The notes beneath the pieces were generated by a model, which saw nothing but the letters and a program-made list of their open reading frames with translations, searched no databases and had not been told where the DNA came from. A stretch of 36,948 nt of DNA from Pseudomonadota bacterium (GTDB lineage Bacteria > Pseudomonadota > Gammaproteobacteria > Burkholderiales > Burkholderiaceae_D): positions 1 to 36,948 of the forward strand of contig JAEWEK010000356.1 of NCBI GenBank assembly GCA_023389425.1. Reading direction: 5' to 3'. Position numbers and translations under genes: made by a program. Below, piece after piece: positions 1 through 7,618 of this stretch (positions within the stretch are counted from its first letter, which is position 1; each line of letters opens with the position of its first letter).

Positions 1-431
1 CTGGTGCGCAGGTAGGCGATGCTGCGCTCCTTCAGGCCCATGAACCATGCATGCAGGCGCGCGAACCACTGCAGCGACAACAGCTGCGGCAGCGCCAGGA
101 TGTACAGCCGGGCCACGATGGCCGCGCCGCCGATCTTCGCCGCCACCAGCGTCAGGATGCCGGACAGGGCATGGCCTTTCGCGATGGCCAGCAGCGCCAG
201 GATCTTGACCGGGAATAGCAGCAGGCCCGGCAGCACGAAGGCCGCCAGCGCCACGTAGGGCGGCAGGGCGCGCACCCGGGCCTCGAAGCCGCGCAGCGGC
301 GGCCAGGCGCCGACCGCGGCGGCGATGCGCCCGCCCACGTCCCAGCACCAGTCCTCGAACAACAGCAGCAAGGCCACCAGGTAGAGCAGTGGCGCAAACA
401 GCCGGGATCGGTTTGGTAGCGGTCGTGTCAT
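1..431 (-). CDS. Integral membrane protein of unknown function, C-terminus missing
   Basis: The minus frame from ATG at 431 stays open to the window edge, giving about 143 residues with the C-terminus outside. It starts MTRPLPNRSRLF and has hydrophobic stretches at about residues 11-25 (rich in Leu), 57-85 (the segment with AFVLPGLLLFPVKILALLAI) and 90-115, so it is probably a multi-pass inner membrane protein. An in-frame ATG at 440 is followed at once by a stop, which fixes 431 as the first usable start. It is divergent from greB, with 59 bp between the two starts. I do not recognise the family and see no catalytic motif. The reading frame is well supported by the hydrophobic pattern; the function is unknown. 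Confidence 0.7.
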   Translation of the reverse strand, partial: MTRPLPNRSRLFAPLLYLVALLLLFEDWCWDVGGRIAAAVGAWPPLRGFEARVRALPPYVALAAFVLPGLLLFPVKILALLAIAKGHALSGILTLVAAKIGGAAIVARLYILALPQLLSLQWFARLHAWFMGLKERSIAYLRT

Positions 432-477
432 TCAACGCATGATACGGCAACAACACGCGATCACGGCGCCAGCCCGC

Positions 478-490
478 TACAATAGGGATT
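478..490 (+). promoter_or_regulatory. Candidate greB -10 box, possibly nearly leaderless
   Basis: TACAAT at 478-483 matches the sigma-70 -10 consensus at 5 of 6 positions. It lies only 7 nt before the greB ATG at 491, so a transcript from it would have almost no leader. No good -35 is seen about 17 bp upstream. AGGG at 485-488 could instead be a ribosome binding site for a longer transcript. Confidence 0.35.
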
Positions 491-1060
491 ATGAATAAGG
501 CATTTGTAAAAGAGTCCGACGCGGACGATGACGACGCAGAGGGTGCGGCGCTGGCCGCCGCCATTCCCGCGGGCGCCAAGAACTACATCACCCCGGCCGG
601 CTACCAGGCCATCAAGGACGAGCTGCTGCAGCTGATCGACGTCGAGCGGCCGGAAGTGGTGCGCATCGTGCACTGGGCCGCGTCCAACGGCGACCGCTCG
701 GAAAACGGCGACTACATCTACGGCAAGCGGCGCCTGCGCGAGATCGACCGCCGCATCCGCTTCCTCACCAAGCGCATGGACTCGGCCTTCGTGGTCGATC
801 CGTCCGTGCATCATGGCAATGACCAGGTGTTTTTCGGCGCCACCGTCGACTACGTCAACAAGGCTGGCGAGGAGCACACGGTCACCATCGTCGGCGTCGA
901 CGAGCTCGATCCGCTCAAGGGCAAGATCAGCTGGGTGTCGCCGGTGGCGCGCGCGCTGACCAAGGCGCGTGAGGGCGATGTCATCACCTTGCAAACGCCG
1001 CTGGGGCCGGACGAGCTCGAGATCGTCGGCGTGCGCTATCCGGCGCCGGTCGAAGATTGA
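491..1060 (+). CDS. greB: Transcription elongation factor GreB
   Basis: 189 residues. GreB binds the secondary channel of RNA polymerase and stimulates cleavage of backtracked RNA so that elongation can resume. After an acidic, low-complexity N-terminus (residues 8-16 rich in Asp and Glu), the Gre signature begins at about residue 32 (NYITPAGYQAIKDEL), followed by the coiled-coil hairpin with NGDRSENGDYIYGKRRLREI. The Asp/Glu in this tip match the catalytic acidic pair of Gre factors. The C-terminal FKBP-like domain (about 110-185) holds ISWVSPVARAL and GDVITLQTPLG. The YIYGKRRLREID spacing is typical of GreB rather than GreA. It overlaps the downstream heme oxygenase frame by 4 nt, implying translational coupling. 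Confidence 0.96.
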   Translation: MNKAFVKESDADDDDAEGAALAAAIPAGAKNYITPAGYQAIKDELLQLIDVERPEVVRIVHWAASNGDRSENGDYIYGKRRLREIDRRIRFLTKRMDSAFVVDPSVHHGNDQVFFGATVDYVNKAGEEHTVTIVGVDELDPLKGKISWVSPVARALTKAREGDVITLQTPLGPDELEIVGVRYPAPVED

Positions 1061-1635
1061 ATACCAGCAATGACGGCGCGGGCGGCGCCGACGTCCTGGC
1101 TGCCTTGCGGCACGCCACTTCGACGCGTCATGCCGCGCTCGACAGTGGCCTGCCCCTGTCGCATGAGTCCGCCACACTGGCGGACTACGCCTCGCACCTG
1201 GTCCTGCTGCGCGACTGGCTGAAGCCGCTGCACGCGGCGCTGGCGCAAACGGATGTCGGACTGCCCGGCCTGAACCGGCTGGACGAGATCGAAGGCGACC
1301 TGGCGCACCCGAGTCTTGCCGGCCTGGTCGCGCCGGGCCATGGTCCGGCCCACCGCTGGCCGGAGCAGATGAGCGCGGCTTACCGCTGGGGCATGTGCTA
1401 TGTGGTCGAAGGTTCGCAGCTGGGCGGCGCCGTGCTGTACCAGCGCCTGCGCGAACAGCTGGCGCCGCATCCGCTCGGCTACCTGCGCGGCGCCGACGGC
1501 GGGCCGGGCCCGCGCTGGCGCGCCTTCATGCTGGCGCTGCGTGCCAACGTGCGGGACGAGGCCGATGTCGCCGACGCCTGCGCCGGCGCCTGCGACGCGT
1601 TCGACGCCATCCTCGCGCTGGCTTTTCCCGGCTGA
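1057..1635 (+). CDS. Biliverdin-producing heme oxygenase
   Basis: 192 residues. Heme oxygenases open heme to biliverdin, CO and iron. The proximal His is probably in the RHATSTRHAALD segment near residue 25, and the distal-helix signature YRWGMCYVVEGSQLGGAVLY lies near residue 110; both are typical of the bacterial BphO/PigA/HemO family, and the length fits. The chosen start is TTG at 1057, embedded in the greB stop (TTGA). No ATG is available in this frame nearby, so the start is not certain. No bacteriophytochrome or TonB heme receptor is visible nearby, so chromophore supply and iron release remain equally possible roles. Confidence 0.85.
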   Translation: MNTSNDGAGGADVLAALRHATSTRHAALDSGLPLSHESATLADYASHLVLLRDWLKPLHAALAQTDVGLPGLNRLDEIEGDLAHPSLAGLVAPGHGPAHRWPEQMSAAYRWGMCYVVEGSQLGGAVLYQRLREQLAPHPLGYLRGADGGPGPRWRAFMLALRANVRDEADVADACAGACDAFDAILALAFPG

Positions 1636-1734
1636 TCCATTTTTCCAACGGCGCGGCCGCGCGCGTTTGAGCCACATTGAATCCAGGTGCCGCGCCGTCG
1701 GCAGAATCGGCCTGTCGCATTACAGGGACAGGCC

Positions 1735-2673
1735 ATGTCATCCACTCCAGCTTCACCCACCATCTTCGCGCGCGGGCTGGTCGAGGTACGAAGTCCGCGC
1801 GAGATCCTCGCCACGCTGGACGACCACGGCCAGCTCGACGGCCTGCCTTTCATGCCCGAGATGCTGGCTTATTGCGGGCAGCGCATCACGGTGGCGCGGC
1901 GCGCCAGCCGCACCTGCGCGGTCGGGCATGGGTTTCGCCGGATGCAGGCGGCGGTCTTCCTGCAGGACGTGCGTTGCAACGGCAGCGTGCACGACAACTG
2001 CGACCGCGGCTGCCTGCTGTTCTGGAAGGAGGCGTGGCTGAAGCCGCTAACGGCCGATGCGGTGGAAGAGGTCGCCGATCACACGGCGGACCTGAAGGCT
2101 GCGCGGGTGCTGGCGCGGCTGCCGACACGGCGCGACGGGGCCTACGTGTGCCAGTCGACACAGCTGGCCGCCGCCACCACGCCGATCGCGCGCTGGGACA
2201 TCCGGCCATGGCTGCGCGAAGTGTGGCGGGGCGACCTGTCCGCGCGCGAATGCGCCAGTTCCGTCTGGCGTGCACTGCTGCGGCGCCTGCTGCGCCGTCC
2301 GGACGTGCTGCCATTGACCGGCAACGCGGTGACGCCCAGCCGGGGAGAGCTGCGCCTGAAGCAGGGCGAGTGGATCACCGTGAAGTCCCACGACGACATC
2401 CGTGGCACGCTGGATGCGGGCGGCCGCAATCGCGGGCTCGTCTTTCAACCGACCATGAACGGTGCGGCCGGTGGCACCTACCGTGTCGCGTTTCCGGTGC
2501 GGCGGATGATTGTCGAGACGACGGGCCAGATGATCGAGCTGAGCAACACGGTCGCGCTGGAAGGGGTGATGTGCCAGGGCGCGTGCGTGGCGCATTGTCC
2601 GCGCCGGGAGTTTTTGTTTTGGCGGGAGAGTTGGCTAGAGCGTGCGGAGAAGGAACGTCACCCTCCCGGTTAG
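1735..2673 (+). CDS. Protein of unknown function with duplicated Cys-containing FWK/REAWL domain
   Basis: 312 residues from ATG 1735, preceded by AGGGA at a fitting distance; an upstream in-frame start at 1687 lacks such a site. The two ends of the protein are diverged copies of one another. Copy 1 (about 16-102) runs from VEVRSPREILATLD to FWKEAWL; copy 2 (about 214-301) runs from ITVKSHDDIRGTLD to FWRESWL. Each ends in a Cys cluster just before the Trp motif: C81-x7-C89-x3-C93 in copy 1 and C280-x3-C284-x3-C288 in copy 2. C47 and C61 are extra in copy 1. No signal peptide or membrane helix is seen. Proteins with the copy-1 pattern (ILATLDxxGxLDGLPFMPEM) are, from memory, widespread in actinobacteria and cyanobacteria but have no known function. 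The Cys pattern suggests metal or Fe-S binding; this is inference. Confidence 0.8.
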   Translation: MSSTPASPTIFARGLVEVRSPREILATLDDHGQLDGLPFMPEMLAYCGQRITVARRASRTCAVGHGFRRMQAAVFLQDVRCNGSVHDNCDRGCLLFWKEAWLKPLTADAVEEVADHTADLKAARVLARLPTRRDGAYVCQSTQLAAATTPIARWDIRPWLREVWRGDLSARECASSVWRALLRRLLRRPDVLPLTGNAVTPSRGELRLKQGEWITVKSHDDIRGTLDAGGRNRGLVFQPTMNGAAGGTYRVAFPVRRMIVETTGQMIELSNTVALEGVMCQGACVAHCPRREFLFWRESWLERAEKERHPPG

Positions 2674-2681
2674 CTTAAAAA

Positions 2682-2717
2682 CCGTCGTCCCGGCGAAGGG
2701 CCGGGACCCATGCTGAG
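2682..2717 (+). repeat. Palindromic repeat, left partner of the pair around the GIY-YIG gene
   Basis: The unit begins ccgtcgtcccgg, has a GGCC-centred inverted repeat, and ends ggacccatgctgag. It is inverted relative to the copy at 3106-3141. It lies 61 bp after the upstream gene and 17 nt beyond the GIY-YIG stop. Confidence 0.85.
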
Positions 2718-2733
2718 TGTGCCCGCTCGCGGC

Positions 2734-3024
2734 TCAAGCCAGATCGAGGAAGAGATCGCGCCACTGGGGGTTAAACCCGTGAATAAGCCGTAATTTCCAA
2801 TGACGCTTCCATTCCTTGATCTGCTTTTCGCGGGTGATCGCTTGCATGATGTCGTCATGGATTTCGTACCAGACGAGTTGCTTCACGCCGTATTCTTTGG
2901 TGAAGCCAGCGATCAGGCCTTCGCGATGCTGATAGGTTCTTCTGATGAGATCAGCGGTGACGCCTACGTAGAGTGTGCCGTTTGGCCGGCTGGCGAGGAT
3001 GTAGACGTAGGAATTGCGGGACAT
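2734..3024 (-). CDS. Small GIY-YIG nuclease-family protein
   Basis: 96 residues, a stand-alone single GIY-YIG domain of the short (UPF0213/YhbQ-like) type. The GIY position reads YVYIL (6-10), YIG reads YVG (19-21), then R28/R29 and H33, and the metal-ligand Glu probably is E66 in TREKQIKEWKR; N85 (GFNPQW) fits the conserved Asn. All elements needed for an active nuclease are present. It stands alone on the minus strand between a plus-strand gene and spoT. It is framed by inverted copies of a palindromic repeat (2682-2717 and 3106-3141), which makes a compact 460-bp unit like a one-gene mobile element. Its biological role in this family is not settled; see findings. Confidence 0.9.
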   Translation of the reverse strand: MSRNSYVYILASRPNGTLYVGVTADLIRRTYQHREGLIAGFTKEYGVKQLVWYEIHDDIMQAITREKQIKEWKRHWKLRLIHGFNPQWRDLFLDLA

Positions 3025-3105
3025 GAGAGCACGCTTAAAACTTCACAATGCGTGCTTCGGCGTCCTGCGTGAATGATGCTGCGCAAACGTGCGCGATTTC
3101 GGATG

Positions 3106-3141
3106 CTCAGCATGGGTCCCGGCCTGCGCCGGGACGACGGC
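3106..3141 (-). repeat. Palindromic repeat, right partner of the pair around the GIY-YIG gene
   Basis: Read on the minus strand it is nearly the same as 2682-2717 (ccgtcgtcccgg ... gggacccatgctgag). The tails with ATGCTGAG point inward towards the gene and the GTCGTC ends point outward. Confidence 0.85.
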
Positions 3142-3174
3142 TTTGAAGTTAGCGGGGGTGCAGAGTTAGCACAA

Positions 3175-5409
3175 TTACGCCCGCTCCCGCTCCACCCGAT
3201 TCACCCCGGCCACGCGCCGCAGGTTGCGGATCAAGTGCGCCAGATGCACCCGGTCCTTGACCTGGATCGTGAACCGCAGCTGGGTCATCATGTTCTGGTC
3301 GTCCTCGTCCATGCCGACGTAAGTGATGTTCGCATCCGACTCGCCGATCTCGGCCGCGACGCGCGCCAGGATGCCTTTTTCGTTGTTGATCAGCAGGCGG
3401 ATGCGGCAGTCGAATCGCCGGTTCAGCTCCGTGCCCCACTGCACCGCGATCCAGCGGTCCGGCTCTTTCATGCGCAGGCGCTTGGCCTGCGAGCAGTCGG
3501 AGGTGTGCACCACCAGGCCCTGGTCGCGCCGCAACTGGCCGATGATCGAATCGCCCGGGATCGGCAGGCAACACGGCGCCAGCTGCACCGACACGCCTTC
3601 GCTGCCGTAGATGGTGACCGGATCCAGCTCGCCACCCGCGACCGGTTGCGCCGCCGGCAGCGCGCCGGTGTCGTCGATCAGGCCGAAGATGTGGCGCGCC
3701 ACCAGCGCCGGCATGCGCTTGCCGATGCCGATGTCGGCATACAGCTCGTCCATCGACTTGGCCGACGATTCGCCCAGCAGTTTCTCGATGGTGGCCGCCG
3801 GCAGCTCCGGCGCAATCCCCAGCTGGCCCAGCGACTGCGCCAGCAGTTCCTGCCCCAGCTCCACCGATTCGTTCAGGTTGATCGTGCGCAGGTGGTGGCG
3901 AATCGCCGAACGCGCCTTGCCGGTGCGGACGAAATTGAGCCAGGTCGGGCTCGGCCGCGACGTGGTGTCGGTGACGATCTCGACGATGTCGCCATTGTGC
4001 AGCTCGGTGCGCAGCGGCTGCGGTTCGTGGTTGATCTTGACCGACACCGTATGGTCGCCGATGCCGGTGTGGATCGAATACGCGAAGTCCAGCGCCGTGG
4101 CGCCGCGCGGCAGGGCGATGATCTTCGATTTGGGCGTGAACACGTAGACCGAATCCGGGAACAGGTCGACCTTGACGTGCTCGAGGAACTCGGCCGAGTC
4201 GCCGGTCTGCTGCTGGATGTCGAGCAGCGATTGCAGCCACGCGTGGGTGCGCTGCTGCAGGTCGCTGATGTTGGCGTCGCCGTTCTTGTACAGCCAGTGC
4301 GCGGCCACGCCGGATTCGGCGGTGCGGTGCATGTCCTGGGTGCGGATCTGGAACTCGACCGGCGTGCCGTAGGGGCCGATCAGCGTCGTGTGCAGCGACT
4401 GGTAGCCGTTGATCTTGCGGATCGCGATGTAGTCCTTGAACTTGCCCGGCATCGGCTTGTAAAGGCCGTGCAGCGCGCCCAGCGCGACATAGCAGTTGGG
4501 CACGGTGTCGAGCACCACGCGAAAGCCGTACACGTCCAGCACCTGCGAGAACGACAGGTGCTTGTTGCGCATTTTTTTGTAGATGCCGTACAGCGTCTTT
4601 TCGCGGCCGTAGACTTCGGCCGGCAGCCCGGCCGTCGCCAGCGTCTGCTTGACGGCCTCGAGGATTTTCTTGACCACCTCGCGCCGGTTGCCGCGCGCCG
4701 CCTTCACCGCTTTCGCGAGCGTGCGGTAGCGCATCGGGTACAGGTGCGAGAAGGACAGGTCCTGCAGCTCGCGGTAGATGTCGTTCAGGCCGAGCCGGTG
4801 CGCGATCGGCACGTACACTTCCATCGTCTCGGACGCGATGCGGCGCTTCTTGGCCTGCGTCATGAAGCCGAGCGTGCGCATATTGTGCAGGCGGTCGGCC
4901 AGCTTGATCAGGATGACGCGCACGTCGCTGGCCATGGCCAGCAGCATCTTGCGGAAGTTTTCGGCCTGCGCCTCGACCAGGCTCTGGAATTCGATCTTCT
5001 CCAGCTTGGACAGGCCGTCCACCAGGTTGGCCACCTGGGGACCGAAGCGCTCGATGAGCTCGTCTTTCTTGACGTCCTGGTCTTCGATGACGTCGTGCAG
5101 CAGCGCGGCCATGATGGCTTGCGCGTCGAGCTTCCAGTCGGCGCAGATTTCCGCGACCGCGATCGGGTGCGAGATATAGGGTTCGCCGGACTTGCGCAGC
5201 TGGCCGAGGTGTTTCTCGTCGGAGAAGCGGTAGGCTTCCTTGACCTTTTTCAGTTCGGCGGGTGTGAGGTATTGGCTGAGCTTGTTGACCAGCCCCGTGA
5301 CGGTGGCCACGCCGGGCGGCGCGTCCTGTGTTTCTGGCGCCGACGCCGGGCGTCGCGCCCGGGTCTTGGTACTACCTGCTTGCGTCGAGTCCGGGGTAGT
5401 CAGGTTCAT
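3175..5409 (-). CDS. spoT: Bifunctional (p)ppGpp synthetase/hydrolase SpoT/Rsh
   Basis: 744 residues, full length for a long RelA/SpoT homologue. It makes and degrades the alarmone (p)ppGpp in the stringent response. The HD hydrolase domain is intact: H81 (YISHP), H105-D106 (LLHDVIED) and D172 (LADRLHN). The synthetase domain (about 265-375) has YGREKTLYGIYKKM, DVYGFRVVL, PGKFKDYIAI and NGYQSLHTT. The loop usually written RxKD in bifunctional enzymes reads KFKD here, a conservative change of the first residue. The TGS domain is at about 420-480 (VYVFTPKSKI) and the C-terminal ACT domain at about 670-744. With both active sites present it is bifunctional rather than RelA-like. It is the last gene of the yicC-gmk-rpoZ-spoT series, 71 bp after rpoZ. 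Confidence 0.97.
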   Translation of the reverse strand: MNLTTPDSTQAGSTKTRARRPASAPETQDAPPGVATVTGLVNKLSQYLTPAELKKVKEAYRFSDEKHLGQLRKSGEPYISHPIAVAEICADWKLDAQAIMAALLHDVIEDQDVKKDELIERFGPQVANLVDGLSKLEKIEFQSLVEAQAENFRKMLLAMASDVRVILIKLADRLHNMRTLGFMTQAKKRRIASETMEVYVPIAHRLGLNDIYRELQDLSFSHLYPMRYRTLAKAVKAARGNRREVVKKILEAVKQTLATAGLPAEVYGREKTLYGIYKKMRNKHLSFSQVLDVYGFRVVLDTVPNCYVALGALHGLYKPMPGKFKDYIAIRKINGYQSLHTTLIGPYGTPVEFQIRTQDMHRTAESGVAAHWLYKNGDANISDLQQRTHAWLQSLLDIQQQTGDSAEFLEHVKVDLFPDSVYVFTPKSKIIALPRGATALDFAYSIHTGIGDHTVSVKINHEPQPLRTELHNGDIVEIVTDTTSRPSPTWLNFVRTGKARSAIRHHLRTINLNESVELGQELLAQSLGQLGIAPELPAATIEKLLGESSAKSMDELYADIGIGKRMPALVARHIFGLIDDTGALPAAQPVAGGELDPVTIYGSEGVSVQLAPCCLPIPGDSIIGQLRRDQGLVVHTSDCSQAKRLRMKEPDRWIAVQWGTELNRRFDCRIRLLINNEKGILARVAAEIGESDANITYVGMDEDDQNMMTQLRFTIQVKDRVHLAHLIRNLRRVAGVNRVERERA

Positions 5410-5480
5410 AAAGTGTCGTTCAGCCCTTGTGCGAACAGAATAACAGAATTACGGACTGACTCTCCCCCGGACGAGGGAAA

Positions 5481-5684
5481 TTACATCGGCACCTTTTTCA
5501 GCATTTCCAGGCCGACTTTGCCGGCGGCGATTTCGCGCAGGGCCAGCACGGTCGGCTTGTCCTTGGCGTCGACCTTCGGGGTGTGACCTTGCAGCAGCTG
5601 GCGCGCGCGGTAGGTCGCTGCCAGGGTCAGCTGGAAGCGGTTCGGGACGGCTTTGAGGCAATCTTCAATGGTAATGCGGGCCAT
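5481..5684 (-). CDS. rpoZ: RNA polymerase omega subunit
   Basis: 67 residues. Omega clamps the beta-prime subunit, aids RNA polymerase assembly, and forms part of one ppGpp site. The sequence MARITIEDCL then NRFQLTLAATYRARQL is the canonical omega N-terminus, and KPTVLALREIAAGKVG is the conserved second helix region. The start is supported by AGGAGTG about 8 nt upstream. It sits between gmk and spoT, so an RNA polymerase subunit that helps sense ppGpp is next to the gene for the ppGpp enzyme, the usual arrangement in proteobacteria. Confidence 0.97.
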   Translation of the reverse strand: MARITIEDCLKAVPNRFQLTLAATYRARQLLQGHTPKVDAKDKPTVLALREIAAGKVGLEMLKKVPM

Positions 5685-5737
5685 GTGGTGTCACTCCTGA
5701 ATAACGGTGGATGCGCACGCCTCGCGGCGCGAGCGGT

Positions 5738-6391
5738 TCACGATTTTTGTTGCGCGTGGATACCCAGCTGGGCAAACAGCGAGGCGTTGCGGGCAGCCTG
5801 TTGGGGGAACCGGCAACGTGTCGCTTTGACAATCGCCTGCAGCTCGGCCAAGGCGATGTTGAACTCTTCGTTGATGATAGCATATTCGAACTCGGGAGCG
5901 TGAGCCATCTCGCCGCCGGCGGCCAGCAGGCGGCGCGTGATGATGTGCGGCTCGTCGGTGCCGCGCTTGTGCAGGCGCTCCTCCAGCGCCGCGATCGACG
6001 GCGGCAGGATGAAGATGCCGGCCGCGTCCGGGAACTGCTTCTTCACCTGGCGCGCGCCCTGCCAGTCGATCTCGAGCAGGATGTCGGTGCCGGTTTTCAT
6101 TTCCTTTTCCACGGTCAGGCGGCTGGTGCCGTAGTAATTGCCGTGCACCTCGGCCCATTCCAGGAACTCGCCGCGTTCGGCGCGGGCGACGAAATCGTCG
6201 GCGGTGGTGAAGAAATATTCGCGGCCATCCTGCTCGCCGGGGCGCGGCGCGCGCGTGGTGGTCGAGATCGACAGCTTGATGCCCGGCTCCAGCGCGAGCA
6301 GCGCGTTCACCAGGGTCGACTTGCCGGCGCCGGACGGCGCGGCGACGATGAACAGGCTGCCGGAGTAGGCGGGGGCGGGGGCGAGGGGCAT
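5738..6391 (-). CDS. gmk: Guanylate kinase
   Basis: 217 residues. It phosphorylates GMP/dGMP to GDP/dGDP using ATP, feeding both GTP supply and (p)ppGpp precursors. The P-loop is APSGAGKSTLV (about 18-28); the GMP-binding region has SISTTTRAPRPGEQDGREYFF; the lid and later region include DILLEIDWQGARQVKKQFP and FILPPS. The first 10 residues (MPLAPAPAYS) are a short extension over the common family start. The ATG has AAGGAA 6 nt upstream. It is 53 bp upstream of rpoZ in the same direction, so probably cotranscribed. Confidence 0.97.
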   Translation of the reverse strand: MPLAPAPAYSGSLFIVAAPSGAGKSTLVNALLALEPGIKLSISTTTRAPRPGEQDGREYFFTTADDFVARAERGEFLEWAEVHGNYYGTSRLTVEKEMKTGTDILLEIDWQGARQVKKQFPDAAGIFILPPSIAALEERLHKRGTDEPHIITRRLLAAGGEMAHAPEFEYAIINEEFNIALAELQAIVKATRCRFPQQAARNASLFAQLGIHAQQKS

Positions 6392-6450
6392 GTTGATTCC
6401 TTAATACGATGTCTTGAGCTGGTGCTAATTATTATCCGCCAGCCCCAAAG

Positions 6451-6628
6451 CCGTCGTTCCCGCGCAGGCGGGAACCCATGGACAGCGTGACGTGACGCTC
6501 AGCATGGATTCCCGCCTTCGCGGGAACGACGGTGTTGATGCCGTCATTCCCGCGAAAGCGGGAATCCCATTTTTATGCGTAGCCGAACTGCCGGTAAAAT
6601 GGGGTTCCCGCTTTCGCGGGAACGCCGG
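6451..6628. repeat. Cluster of four palindromic repeats in two inverted pairs
   Basis: Units lie at 6451-6480 (plus), 6501-6532 (minus), 6541-6571 (plus) and about 6597-6628 (minus). Each has a ttcccgc-N4-gcggga(a/t) core flanked by cgtc/gacg on one side and a CCCAT tail on the other. They fill most of the 249-bp gap between yicC and gmk, which both read on the minus strand, so RNA copies could fold into strong hairpins within or after the yicC message. Confidence 0.85.
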
Positions 6629-6640
6629 TCGTGGTTTTTT

Positions 6641-7543
6641 TTACTCCAAATTCTGCACCTGCTCGCGCATCTGCTCGATCAGCAGCTTCAGCTCCATCGA
6701 CGCATCCGCCAGTTCCTTCACCGACGCCTTCGCGCCCAGCGTGTTCGCCTCGCGGTTCAGCTCCTGCATCATGAAGTCAAGCCGCTTGCCGACCTGGCCG
6801 CCCTTCTTGAGGATGTGGCGCGTTTCGTTCAGGTGCGCGGACAGCCGCGACAATTCTTCCGACACGTCGATGCGGATGCCGTACAGCGTCACTTCCTGCC
6901 GGATGCGCTCGAACACTTCCTGGCGCGACAGCGCCTGTGGATTGCCGTGCCCGGCCAGACCCAATGCGTCCTGCATGCGCTCGACCGCCTTCTGCTGGAA
7001 CTGGGCGATCACCTGCGGGATCAGCGGCGTGATGCGCTTGACGATGTCTTCCATCGACTCGATGCGCGAGACCAGCATCTGCTCCAGCGCCGCGCCTTCG
7101 CGCTTGCGGCTCTCCACGAACGCGGCGATGGTCCTGGTGGTGAGGGCGGCGACGTCTGCCTGCAACGATTCCTGCCCGATGTGCGATTCTTCGATCACGC
7201 CCGGCCAGCGCAGCAGCTCGGCCACCGTCATCTGCGGCGCGGTGGCGAAATGGCCGCTGATCTCGGCCTGCAGCTTGGCCAGGTCGGCCAGGAGTTCCTG
7301 GTTGAGCACTTGCGAGCCGCCCGCGACCTTGCGGCCAAACGACACCCGCACCTCGACCTTGCCGCGCGAGATCGCGCCCATGATGGCGGTGCGCAGGTCG
7401 GGTTCGAGCGCCCGCAAGTCGTCGTTGATGCGGAACTGCAAGTCAAGAAAACGCGAGTTGACGCTCTTGATTTCGATCGTGAGGGTGCCTGCCGCGCCTT
7501 CGCTGGTGGCCACCGCATAACCTGTCATGCTAGAGATACTCAA
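6641..7543 (-). CDS. yicC: YicC-family endoribonuclease
   Basis: 300 residues. YicC/YloC proteins form an endoribonuclease family involved in RNA turnover. The N-terminal signature SSMTGYAVAT, followed by IEIKSVNSRFLDLQFRI, and the C-terminal region (QEVTLYGIRIDVSEELSRLSAH then LDFMMQELNREANTLGAK) match it well. The longest start is TTG at 7543 with GGGGAA a fitting distance upstream; an ATG at 7528 (MTGYAV) has no visible ribosome site, so TTG is preferred. It heads the minus-strand series with gmk, rpoZ and spoT and diverges from the kinase gene, but the repeat cluster downstream may weaken cotranscription with gmk. Confidence 0.93.
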   Translation of the reverse strand: MSISSMTGYAVATSEGAAGTLTIEIKSVNSRFLDLQFRINDDLRALEPDLRTAIMGAISRGKVEVRVSFGRKVAGGSQVLNQELLADLAKLQAEISGHFATAPQMTVAELLRWPGVIEESHIGQESLQADVAALTTRTIAAFVESRKREGAALEQMLVSRIESMEDIVKRITPLIPQVIAQFQQKAVERMQDALGLAGHGNPQALSRQEVFERIRQEVTLYGIRIDVSEELSRLSAHLNETRHILKKGGQVGKRLDFMMQELNREANTLGAKASVKELADASMELKLLIEQMREQVQNLE

Positions 7544-7564
7544 TGGATTCCCCGGTTTTTATTC

Positions 7565-7593
7565 TTTACAAAGCTCAGATTTATCCACACAAT
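7565..7593 (+). promoter_or_regulatory. Candidate sigma-70 promoter of the kinase operon
   Basis: TTTACA (7565-7570, 5 of 6 matches to the -35) and CACAAT (7588-7593, 4 of 6 to the -10) are separated by 17 bp. They lie in the 75-bp gap between the divergent yicC and kinase genes. Confidence 0.4.
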
Positions 7594-7618
7594 CGTCGTG
7601 TTACGCAAGGAACCCTGG

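Noticed and set aside
3073..5586. 837-codon open frame on the plus strand opposite spoT
   Set aside because: Antisense shadow in GC-rich DNA; composition rich in His/Arg/Asp/Val with no domain, while the minus strand encodes an intact SpoT.
6451..6628. CRISPR array at the repeat cluster
   Set aside because: Units are palindromic, alternate in orientation and have unequal gaps; no cas genes are near.
6575..7618. Long N-terminal extension of the Ser/Thr kinase
   Set aside because: The extension is antisense to yicC and lacks motifs; ATG 7619 has a good ribosome site and the kinase domain begins right after.
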